DNA from: Porphyromonadaceae bacterium
GTDB lineage: Bacteria; Bacteroidota; Bacteroidia; Bacteroidales; Paludibacteraceae
Direction of reading: 5' to 3'
Assembly: GCA_905372135.1 (NCBI GenBank)
Contig: CAJPNS010000061.1
Location: 1 to 11,675 of the forward strand
Length of the DNA stretch: 11,675 bases
Below the pieces are notes generated by a model. The model had not been told where the DNA came from. It worked only from the letters and a program-made list of their open reading frames with translations, and did no database searches. Within the stretch, counting starts at the first letter, position 1; every line of letters begins with the position of its first letter. The position numbers were made by a program, and so were the translations under genes. Below are positions 5,894 to 11,675 of this stretch, one piece after another.

Positions 5894-8044
5894 TTATTCG
5901 AGCGTAAGACCGACAGTCTGCCCCTTTACTATCCTTGTGCCTGCGGCGACCGACTGTTGCCGTACCGTTCCTCGCCCTACGAGACGAGTACGAAGACCGT
6001 TTCGCTCCAAAAGATAGATAGCGTCTTTTGCCCCCATACCTACTACGTTTGGCACGAGGTTTTGTATCGTCTCCAACTCTGCGGTGCGGATACGATTGCT
6101 GTCGTTGCGGGCAATGACCCACTCATATCCGAGGTTGTCGGCATCTACGTCGAGGCGTCGGAAAAGATACTTCATCACATCGCCTCTGCCTCGCTTCACC
6201 GCTGTGGGTAGATATTTGATACTGTCTTGCAGACGGGCTTTGGTACCCGAGTTGTGTACAAACATCACCTGCTCGGCTATATTGCGAAAAACATCTCCAC
6301 TCTGCGAACCCCAGATATTGGGGCGTTGCATCACTACTATACACGAGTACAACGGGCGGTCGGCAGGGAAATATCCGCAGAAACTCACTTGGTCGGTCGT
6401 ATGCCCCTCTGTAAAGAAGACGGCTGTGCCTGTCTTACCTGCAAAACTCACCTTCGACGAACGGCAGCTGTATGCCGTACCGCCTTTTTTCTCTACCACA
6501 CTGCGTAGCATATCTTGCAGCTGTGCGATAGTCTTCTTCGATGCTATCGGGCGACTTGCCGTCTTGGCGTGGAAACGCTTGGTAGTACCATTGTCCGATA
6601 TCTCTTTTACTAAAAAAGGGTCTATCAGTTTGCCGCCGCTTGCGATAGCGTTGTAGAAACGAAGCATATATATAGGCGGTACTGCCGTCTGGTATCCAAA
6701 CGATAGCGTCGGCAGGTCGGTGCGGTTGATGGTGTCTTTGACGTTCCAATACTTCATCGGTCCTATCTTGAAGCCTGTGGCTCCGGGCAGTTGTATGTCG
6801 AATGGCTCGTTTACGCCTGTCTTTCGTATGTCGGCAACGAAGTCCATCGGTCGGTTTTCGTAAGCTTCGCCTATGATGTTCGACGTACCTACGTTAGACG
6901 AAAAGGCGAGAACGTCCGATACCGTCAGCGCACTCCACGATGGGTTTGGATTGTGGTCGGTTACTCGCGGGTAACGCTTATTGTAGGAGTCTACTATCGT
7001 ATTCGGTTCCACTATACCTCGCTCCAGAGCGACGAGCAACGATAGTGTCTTGAATGTCGACCCCGGCGGGTTGAGGTCGGCGATAGCCATATTGCCTCCC
7101 TCGAAGTAACCGCTCGGCGAGTAGTATAGGTTGCTTATAGCCTTTATCTCGCCTGTGGCTACCTCCATCAGTATGGCGCAGCCGCGTTCGATACCGAGTG
7201 CTTGTGCCTGACGCAGCAGACAAGAGTGTGTTATCTCTTGCATCTCTATGTTGAGAGTAAGTGTAACGTCGGCTCCGTCGATCGCCTTCTTATCGTCGTA
7301 GTATACGGTCTTGCTACGGCTTATCTTTATCGGATTGCTTATACCGTCGACGCCCCTGAGCAGAGAGTCGAACTGCAGTTCTATGCCGAAGCGTCCGCTT
7401 GTCGCCTGGCTCTTGTCGGCGAAGAGATCGCCTATAGTCCTCAGAGCCATACCGCCGTAAGGATGCACACGTCGGTTTACCTCTTCCGATACCATACAGT
7501 CGGTATACTTGCCTCTGCTTGTATTGAATAGCGGCATCTTCATCAGCTCTTTGCGTTGTAGGTAGTCGACATAACGCCGAGTAAGTAGTACCTTTTTCTT
7601 CTTTGTATAAGCTTCGTTTATTCTGGCTCTGTAATACGACGGTGGGGCATCGCCCAAGTATGCCGACAGACTCTCCGATAGCTTATTGATGCTGTCGGTG
7701 CGGTTGAACTTCCAACGCTCAGCTTTCGGGCTCTTACGATGCTTTTGACTGAGGTCTTTCTCTATTATATGCAGCTGTTGTCCGTTGAAGAATATCTTAT
7801 ACACCTTCATCGATGCGGCGAGTATCTCCTTCTCGCCTTTGCTGTTGTAGCAATATATCGTACCTCGCAGCGGTTCTATACGGCGTGGTTTGTTGAGGCT
7901 CTTGATGGTAGTGCCTATATCGCCCCAAGTATTGCCGTTGATATACTGTATCTTTATTATACCATAAAGACAAGCTGCAAACAACCCTACAAAAAGCAGA
8001 TATATCAGTGCGAAACCTATCTTAATCCTGTTTTTGGTATCCAT
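5894..8044 (-). CDS. ftsI: Penicillin-binding protein FtsI (transpeptidase) with C-terminal PASTA domain
   Basis: This is a 716-residue class B penicillin-binding protein that cross-links peptidoglycan in the periplasm, most likely the septal enzyme. A short cytoplasmic N-terminus precedes one membrane helix (about 9-30). The class B N-terminal module follows, with RGTIY (60-64), where the usual DRNG is replaced by CYNSKG, and RRVHPYGGMALRTIGD (191-206). The transpeptidase domain has all three active-site motifs: Ser329-TFK, Ser382-Ser-Asn384, and Lys537-Thr-Gly. A PASTA-like segment (about 662-716, VPNVVGMGAKDAIYLLERNG) ends the protein, as in Bacteroidetes FtsI. The gene lies 66 nt downstream of pyrB on the same strand, convergent with rny. 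It is thus not in the usual mraZ-to-ftsZ position, so it may be a relocated ftsI or a second copy. No clear terminator for this strand follows. Confidence 0.88.
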   Translation of the reverse strand: MDTKNRIKIGFALIYLLFVGLFAACLYGIIKIQYINGNTWGDIGTTIKSLNKPRRIEPLRGTIYCYNSKGEKEILAASMKVYKIFFNGQQLHIIEKDLSQKHRKSPKAERWKFNRTDSINKLSESLSAYLGDAPPSYYRARINEAYTKKKKVLLTRRYVDYLQRKELMKMPLFNTSRGKYTDCMVSEEVNRRVHPYGGMALRTIGDLFADKSQATSGRFGIELQFDSLLRGVDGISNPIKISRSKTVYYDDKKAIDGADVTLTLNIEMQEITHSCLLRQAQALGIERGCAILMEVATGEIKAISNLYYSPSGYFEGGNMAIADLNPPGSTFKTLSLLVALERGIVEPNTIVDSYNKRYPRVTDHNPNPSWSALTVSDVLAFSSNVGTSNIIGEAYENRPMDFVADIRKTGVNEPFDIQLPGATGFKIGPMKYWNVKDTINRTDLPTLSFGYQTAVPPIYMLRFYNAIASGGKLIDPFLVKEISDNGTTKRFHAKTASRPIASKKTIAQLQDMLRSVVEKKGGTAYSCRSSKVSFAGKTGTAVFFTEGHTTDQVSFCGYFPADRPLYSCIVVMQRPNIWGSQSGDVFRNIAEQVMFVHNSGTKARLQDSIKYLPTAVKRGRGDVMKYLFRRLDVDADNLGYEWVIARNDSNRIRTAELETIQNLVPNVVGMGAKDAIYLLERNGLRTRLVGRGTVRQQSVAAGTRIVKGQTVGLTLE

Positions 8045-8110
8045 TTTGCTCTACTTTGTCGGCTATAGGGGCTTTATCTTTTTTAGAATAATAATGTAAA
8101 ATCACTCAAC

Positions 8111-9199
8111 TCAGTGGCAACTGCCCTCTAAGGCATCGCAGTAGATACAATGCTTCGACCCGTCGCCGAGAACTTTGTATAGTGGAGGTACATCTTCTAC
8201 CGTCGATATACAGCGTGGGTTGCCGCAGGGCGAGGCTTCGACGATATTGTCTGTCGCAGTAGGCTGCTTGCCCTCTTCTGCCCATTTGAGCAACGTATAG
8301 ATGAGAGCCATACGGATATATTTGCCGTTGCGTACCTGCTCGAAATACAGCGCTCCGGGGTGAGAGTCAACCTCGTAGGCTATCTCGTTTACCCTTGGTA
8401 GCGGGTGGAGTATTATTATATCTTTTTTGGCATACAATAGTTTATTCATAGTAAGAATAAAGCTGTTTTTCAGTCGCTCGTATTTCTCTTCGCTATCGAA
8501 CCGCTCTTTCTGTACGCGAGTCATATAGAGGATATCGAGGTTGGGCATAACTTCGTCGAGGCTTTCGGTCTCGTAGTACTTATAACCTTTTTTCTCTATA
8601 TCTTTTCTCAGATAGTCGGGTATGGCGAGTTCTCGAGGCGATACGAATACGAACTCCACTCCGGGGTAACGCCCCATAGCTTTAGTGAGTGAGTGCACGG
8701 TACGTCCGTATAAAAGATCGCCGCAGAAGCCTATGGTAAGGTTCGAGAATCTGCCTTTGTTGCGATATATCGTAAGCATATCGGCGAGTGTCTGTGTTGG
8801 GTGGCAATGCCCGCCGTCGCCGGCGTTGATGATTGGTATCGAGGCATATTGCGAAGCGACCCACGGGGCTCCCTCTTTGTGGTGGCGCATAGCTATGATA
8901 TCGGCAAATTTCTCTACCACACGCACGGTATCGGCTACTACTTCGCCTTTGCTCACCGACGAGGCGGCGGCATCGGAGAAGCCCAAGACACTACCGCCAA
9001 GCTCCATCATCGCAGCGGTGAAACTCAGACGCGTCCGTGTGCTCGGCTCGTAGAAAAGGGTTGCCAACTTCTTACCCTTGCAAGCCTCGGCGTAACTGCT
9101 ACGATTCGATATGATATCCATTGCGAGCCGTACGAGGCTCTCCAACTCTTCGACGCTGAAATCTGTTATTTCCAGCAGACTACGTATCTTACTAAGCAT
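8111..9199 (-). CDS. pyrB: Aspartate carbamoyltransferase with fused PyrI-type zinc domain
   Basis: The enzyme condenses carbamoyl phosphate and aspartate to N-carbamoylaspartate in de novo pyrimidine synthesis (cytoplasm). The catalytic part (residues 1 to about 310) has the carbamoyl-phosphate motif FYEPSTRTRLSF (49-60), the 80s loop SSVSKGE (80-86), MRHH (104-107), HPTQTLAD (133-140) and HPLPR (265-269). The last ~45 residues are unusual: CGNPRCIS (325-332) and CIYC (351-354) form a C-x4-C-x20-C-x2-C module that matches the zinc-binding domain of the regulatory chain PyrI, including its N-P/S-x-C-I-S signature. The nucleotide-binding allosteric domain that precedes zinc in PyrI is absent, and no pyrI lies in the window. 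The gene is divergent from purD and probably co-transcribed with ftsI. ATG 9199 is the only start giving the full N-terminal helix. Confidence 0.95.
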   Translation of the reverse strand: MLSKIRSLLEITDFSVEELESLVRLAMDIISNRSSYAEACKGKKLATLFYEPSTRTRLSFTAAMMELGGSVLGFSDAAASSVSKGEVVADTVRVVEKFADIIAMRHHKEGAPWVASQYASIPIINAGDGGHCHPTQTLADMLTIYRNKGRFSNLTIGFCGDLLYGRTVHSLTKAMGRYPGVEFVFVSPRELAIPDYLRKDIEKKGYKYYETESLDEVMPNLDILYMTRVQKERFDSEEKYERLKNSFILTMNKLLYAKKDIIILHPLPRVNEIAYEVDSHPGALYFEQVRNGKYIRMALIYTLLKWAEEGKQPTATDNIVEASPCGNPRCISTVEDVPPLYKVLGDGSKHCIYCDALEGSCH

Positions 9200-9258
9200 A
9201 TATTATATCATTATAACGTTGTTCGATAGGTGTATTCCCGTTGCGGCAAACGGCTGAG

Positions 9259-9266
9259 CAAAATTA
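9259..9266 (-). promoter_or_regulatory. Candidate -7 promoter element for pyrB-ftsI
   Basis: Read on the minus strand this is TAATTTTG, an exact TAnnTTTG. It would give a leader of roughly 50 nt before the pyrB ATG at 9199. No TTTG or TTG is found at the -33 position, so the call rests on one element. Confidence 0.4.
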
Positions 9267-9307
9267 GATATAAATTTCCACTCTTTGCTCCCTTTGATGT
9301 AAAAAAT

Positions 9308-9337
9308 ATAGATACAAACTTATTTCGGCGTATCTAT
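9308..9337. repeat. 8-bp perfect inverted repeat between pyrB and purD
   Basis: ATAGATAC (9308-9315) and GTATCTAT (9330-9337) are exact reverse complements separated by 14 nt. The arm centres are 22 bp apart, about two helical turns, which suits a dimeric regulator. It lies just upstream of the pyrB -7 element on that strand. It could also form a hairpin in RNA. Confidence 0.45.
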
Positions 9338-9383
9338 CGTAGCCACTTGCCTCGTGTATTCGTACAGACATCTCTTCGTCCTC

Positions 9384-9426
9384 GTTTAAACAGTTTAAAC
9401 AGTTAAACGATTGAACGACTAAATGC
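9384..9426. repeat. Degenerate 8-9-nt tandem repeat
   Basis: GTTTAAACA occurs twice in tandem (9384-9392 and 9393-9401). It is followed by GTTAAACGA (9402-9410), TTGAACGA (9411-9418) and CTAAATGC (9419-9426). The unit type matches the array at 5833-5872. Confidence 0.6.
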
Positions 9427-9430
9427 AATT

Positions 9431-9481
9431 CGTAATTTACGCAAAAACGTACCGCAGGTAGTAATTGAATTATTAACTTTG
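9431..9481 (+). promoter_or_regulatory. Candidate purD promoter with upstream palindrome
   Basis: TAACTTTG (9474-9481) is an exact -7 element (TAnnTTTG) 29 nt before the purD ATG. No good -33 TTTG is present. CGTAATTTACG (9431-9441) is a perfect palindrome with 5-bp arms just upstream of the expected -33 position and could be an operator. Confidence 0.45.
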
Positions 9482-9510
9482 CAGAAAATAAAACACACAA
9501 CAGGAATAAT

Positions 9511-10755
9511 ATGAAAGTACTTGTAATAGGGGCGGGTGGCAGAGAGCACGCCATCTGCGCTGCCTTAGGAAAATCTCCAAAAGTAACCGAGATATACTGT
9601 GCTCCGGGCAATGCCGGTATCGCACGTATAGCTCATTGTGTCGCTATCGGCGATACGGAAGTCGACGAATTGTTGCGGTTTGCTCAGACTCACTCGGTAG
9701 ACCTTACCGTCGTAGGACCCGAGGCGGCTTTGGCAGCCGGTATAGCCGACCTCTTTACACAACACGGACTTAGAATTTTTGGTGCCTCGAAGCACGCCAC
9801 CCGTATAGAGTCCAGCAAGGAGTTTGCCAAAAACCTGATGATGAAGTACGGTATTCCTACTGCCGACTATGCCGTTTTTGCCGATTATACCGAAGCTATG
9901 GCTTATGTCGAACGGCACGGGACACCGATAGTGATAAAATACGACGGTCTTGCGGCGGGTAAGGGCGTCGTAGTAGCTATGACGCACGCCGAAGCCGAAG
10001 CGGCTCTGCACGATATGCTTATGGAGCACAAGTTCGGCTCCGACAGGGTGATTATAGAGGAGTTTATGCAGGGGCAGGAGTTCTCTTTTATGTGCTTCGT
10101 AAATGGCGCTGACGTATATCCTATGGCTTTGGCACAAGACCACAAAAGGGCTTTCGAGGGCGACCTCGGACCCAATACGGGCGGAATGGGTGCATATTCG
10201 CCACTGCCCTTCATCACTGCCGAAGACCGAGACTTTGCCCTCAACCGCATAATGAAACCAACGGCAAATGCCTTGGTAGCAGAGGGTTGCAGCTTCTGCG
10301 GCGTATTGTACGGTGGGTTGATGAAGACTGCCAAAGGGATTAAAGTCATAGAGTTCAACGCACGTTTTGGCGACCCTGAGACCGAAGTTGTCTTACCTCG
10401 CCTCACAAGCGATATCTTCGACGTCTTCAACGATGTCTTAGACCGCAGGACGCCTTGCATAGAGTGGGATAGCCGTGCTGCAATAGGTTTCGTGCTGGCA
10501 TCGAAGGGGTATCCCGAGAGCTATCGTAAAGGATTCGAGATAAAACACCTCGACACGCTCAAAGGCGTAGAGGTATTCCATATGGGCACTAAATACGACG
10601 GCGACCGTCTGCTTACCAATGGCGGCAGGGTACTCTTCGTAACGGGGTTGGCGGCGACACTTGCCGAAGCTCGCGAGAATGTTCTGACAGAAATAGCCAA
10701 GATAGACTGCGACAACCTATTCTATCGCAGCGATATAGGCTATCAGGCGATTTGA
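9511..10755 (+). CDS. purD: Phosphoribosylamine--glycine ligase (GAR synthetase)
   Basis: PurD joins phosphoribosylamine and glycine, using ATP, to make glycinamide ribonucleotide, the second step of de novo purine synthesis in the cytoplasm. The 414-residue length is normal. It starts with the N-terminal motif MKVLVIGAGGREHAI (1-15), followed by APGNAG (31-36) and GPEAAL (69-74). The ATP-grasp domain has VIKYDGLAAGKGVVVA (141-156), the PurD signature RAFEGDLGPNTGGMGAYSP (213-231), and the metal/ATP site EFNARFGDPETE (281-292). AGGA (9502-9505) lies 5 nt before the ATG, one of the few Shine-Dalgarno-like sites in the window. It appears monocistronic: it is divergent from pyrB and convergent with the toxin gene, 46 nt away. 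I see no clear terminator after it. Confidence 0.97.
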   Translation: MKVLVIGAGGREHAICAALGKSPKVTEIYCAPGNAGIARIAHCVAIGDTEVDELLRFAQTHSVDLTVVGPEAALAAGIADLFTQHGLRIFGASKHATRIESSKEFAKNLMMKYGIPTADYAVFADYTEAMAYVERHGTPIVIKYDGLAAGKGVVVAMTHAEAEAALHDMLMEHKFGSDRVIIEEFMQGQEFSFMCFVNGADVYPMALAQDHKRAFEGDLGPNTGGMGAYSPLPFITAEDRDFALNRIMKPTANALVAEGCSFCGVLYGGLMKTAKGIKVIEFNARFGDPETEVVLPRLTSDIFDVFNDVLDRRTPCIEWDSRAAIGFVLASKGYPESYRKGFEIKHLDTLKGVEVFHMGTKYDGDRLLTNGGRVLFVTGLAATLAEARENVLTEIAKIDCDNLFYRSDIGYQAI

Positions 10756-10801
10756 ATGGGTAGGTGGATGTTTGTGGGCAATAATATTGATAACTAAAAC
10801 T

Positions 10802-11089
10802 CTATTTATCTGAATAGTGCATTAGTAATTTTAGAATTATAATCCTTGCCTCTTGTTCAAGTATTTCGTATACTATTCGATTCTTTTTATCGACCCGCCT
10901 ACTCCAAACCTCTCGGGATATGTAATGTTTCAACTGTTCGGGATTACCTATACCCATTCGTGGAGAGATTTCGAGTTCTTTTAGAAGTTTCTCTACTCTA
11001 TTACGGATGCTTTGGGAATACGATTTTTTTATAATAGAGAGATCTGCTTGAGCCTCACGCGACATATACAGAGTATAGACTAATCCCAT
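10802..11089 (-). CDS. YoeB/RelE-family toxin (ribosome-dependent mRNA endonuclease)
   Basis: This 95-residue basic protein belongs to the Txe/YoeB group, whose members cleave mRNA at the ribosomal A site when freed from their antitoxin. The C-terminal half carries the family pattern GNPEQLKH (48-55), WSRRVDKKNRIVYEI (62-76) and LMHY (89-92). The catalytic set known from E. coli YoeB (Glu46, Arg65, His83, Tyr84) lines up with Glu51, Arg71, His91 and Tyr92, so the enzyme should be active. It has a three-residue tail (SDK) beyond the usual terminal Tyr. Its ATG overlaps the antitoxin's end by 10 nt, implying translational coupling. The gene is AT-richer than purD and looks acquired. I leave the symbol blank because the antitoxin is not YefM. 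Confidence 0.9.
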   Translation of the reverse strand: MGLVYTLYMSREAQADLSIIKKSYSQSIRNRVEKLLKELEISPRMGIGNPEQLKHYISREVWSRRVDKKNRIVYEILEQEARIIILKLLMHYSDK

Positions 11090-11289
11090 AGGTGTTCGAT
11101 GTCTACTCTTTTCAATAAACTATGCTCTCTGTCGTAATCGGCAGAAGACAGTAGTCTGTCTATTTCTTTATAATCGTAATCGAGTTCTTCACTTTTTCTC
11201 ACACTAAACTTGATTTTCAGAGAAGACAGTAATTTGCTTACCTTGTCGAATTCTAAGATGTCTGATGTCTCTATCACTATTGTATTCAT
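11080..11289 (-). CDS. Antitoxin of the YoeB-like module (non-YefM type)
   Basis: This 69-residue protein is encoded directly upstream of the toxin and overlaps its start, the usual antitoxin-first order. It begins with a beta-type segment (MNTIVIETSD), continues with a helix (FDKVSKLLSSLKIKFSV), and has a charged, probably flexible C-terminal part (YDREHSLLKRVDIEHLWD) suited to wrapping the toxin. The closing V-D-x-x-x-LW pattern is familiar from small Bacteroidetes antitoxins paired with RelE/YoeB toxins. It does not resemble YefM/Phd. I see no ribbon-helix-helix or helix-turn-helix signature, so whether it represses its own promoter is open, though a palindrome overlaps the -7 region. Confidence 0.8.
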   Translation of the reverse strand: MNTIVIETSDILEFDKVSKLLSSLKIKFSVRKSEELDYDYKEIDRLLSSADYDREHSLLKRVDIEHLWD

Positions 11290-11305
11290 AATATATCTTC
11301 ATTTA

Positions 11306-11346
11306 TTGTGACACAAAGGTAGTAATTATTTCTATTGATAGACAAA
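11306..11346 (-). promoter_or_regulatory. Promoter of the toxin-antitoxin operon with overlapping palindrome
   Basis: On the minus strand TTTG (11346-11343) is followed, 21 nt later, by TACCTTTG (11321-11314). This is a near-ideal Bacteroidetes -33/-7 pair about 25 nt before the antitoxin ATG. A perfect palindrome TTGTGACACAA (11306-11316, 5-bp arms) overlaps the -7 element and the likely start site, a fitting place for an autoregulatory operator. A second small palindrome, CTATTGATAG (11332-11341), lies in the spacer. Confidence 0.7.
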
Positions 11347-11359
11347 ATAAATCATTAAT

Positions 11360-11391
11360 TTTGGCTGAGATAAGAAAAAAACGTAATTTTG
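11360..11391 (+). promoter_or_regulatory. Promoter for the rightward exported-protein gene
   Basis: TTTG (11360-11363), a 20-nt spacer and TAATTTTG (11384-11391) form a consensus Bacteroidetes promoter. The start site should fall near 11398, giving a leader of about 60 nt before ATG 11459. The -33 boxes of this promoter and the toxin-antitoxin promoter are only 13 nt apart, back to back. Confidence 0.7.
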
Positions 11392-11458
11392 TAGCCGATT
11401 TATAAATGAAGGAATATTATGAATATGAAGTAATAAAGAACAAAAAATAAATGTAAAT

Positions 11459-11675
11459 ATGAGAGTAAATACAACATCAACAAACTATTTCTTTTGTAAG
11501 AGTAAAAAGATGATTATTATTATTGGTCTTTTTTTATTTTCATCAATTTGTCAATTATCATTAGCTCAAGAAGTAGAAGAGCTAAAAATCGAAAATCAAA
11601 GTCAGAAAAAAGAAGAAGTATACAAATCAAGTATGTTAGAGCTTGAAGATAATGGTGAACAGTCAACTTCTGAAA
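11459..11675 (+). CDS. N-terminus of an unidentified exported protein (runs off the window)
   Basis: The frame is open from ATG 11459 to the right edge (72 codons). Residues 1-18 are polar and basic (ending CKSKKM). Residues 19-33 are strongly hydrophobic (IIIIGLFLFSSICQL), and Ser34-Leu-Ala36 followed by Gln gives a good signal peptidase I site. The mature start is very rich in Glu, Gln, Lys and Ser (QEVEELKIENQSQKKEE), suggesting a disordered or coiled N-terminal segment of a periplasmic or outer-membrane protein. Met18 (11510) is an alternative start. The gene has a well-formed promoter and shares the AT-rich character of the neighbouring toxin-antitoxin module. I do not recognise the family. 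Confidence 0.72.
   Translation, partial: MRVNTTSTNYFFCKSKKMIIIIGLFLFSSICQLSLAQEVEELKIENQSQKKEEVYKSSMLELEDNGEQSTSE

Larger units (their letters stand above)
9200..9510. other. 311-nt divergent promoter region between pyrB and purD
   Basis: This gap carries the pyrB leader, with a small stem CCGTT/AACGG (9238-9242 with 9249-9253), the pyrB -7 element (9259-9266), an 8-bp inverted repeat (9308-9337), a tandem repeat (9384-9426), a palindrome and the purD -7 element (9431-9481). There is no plausible gene in it. Confidence 0.7.

Noticed and set aside
8801..9229. A 142-codon plus-strand frame antisense to pyrB
   Set aside because: It is fully opposite the conserved catalytic motifs of PyrB and has no independent support.
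9384..9401. Possible start of a CRISPR-like repeat array
   Set aside because: Units are only 8-9 nt, contiguous without spacers, and decay quickly. This is a simple degenerate tandem repeat.
11419..11433. A four-codon upstream frame (MNMK) in the leader of the exported-protein gene
   Set aside because: It is too short and the region too AT-rich to tell from chance. There is no attenuator-like hairpin around it.
11546..11555. Possible lipobox (SSIC) in the last partial protein
   Set aside because: Ile directly before Cys does not fit a lipobox, and a good signal peptidase I site (SLA) follows five residues later.

Overview
The window looks like a chromosomal segment of a Bacteroidetes bacterium, most likely Bacteroidales. 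Three things support this: promoters of the Bacteroidetes type (-33 TTTG, -7 TAnnTTTG) lie upstream of several genes, most start codons lack a strong Shine-Dalgarno sequence, and the protein families fit (a PASTA-tailed FtsI, type I MurB, RNase Y next to zapA, and a YoeB-like toxin with a Bacteroidetes-style antitoxin). I cannot name a genus from the sequence alone.

Positions 1-5480 form a rightward block of cell-division and envelope genes. In order they are the last codons of a probable ftsA, ftsZ, a small putative lipoprotein gene, murB, a short coiled-coil gene, zapA, and rny (RNase Y). The end of a division/cell-wall (dcw) cluster therefore runs into the Z-ring accessory pair. The 204-nt spacer between zapA and rny folds into three consecutive hairpins and may encode a 6S-like RNA or an rny leader.

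Positions 5481-5893 are non-coding. They hold a branched hairpin just after rny, a near-perfect intrinsic terminator, further hairpins built on GGGCGAA/TTCGCCC, a short direct-repeat array, and a degenerate CTAAACGA-type repeat.

Positions 5894-9199 are a leftward pair, pyrB then ftsI. The pyrB product is notable: an aspartate carbamoyltransferase catalytic chain carries a C-terminal four-cysteine zinc module like that of PyrI, but lacks the nucleotide-binding allosteric domain. The 311-nt gap to purD (9511-10755, rightward) holds the divergent promoters, several inverted repeats and a second CTAAACGA-type repeat. De novo pyrimidine and purine genes thus sit back to back.

From about 10,760 onward the sequence becomes visibly AT-richer and looks accessory. 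It contains a leftward toxin-antitoxin operon (YoeB/RelE-type toxin with a non-YefM antitoxin), two well-formed promoters placed back to back, and the start of an exported protein that runs off the right edge. I see no tRNA, rRNA, CRISPR array or insertion sequence.
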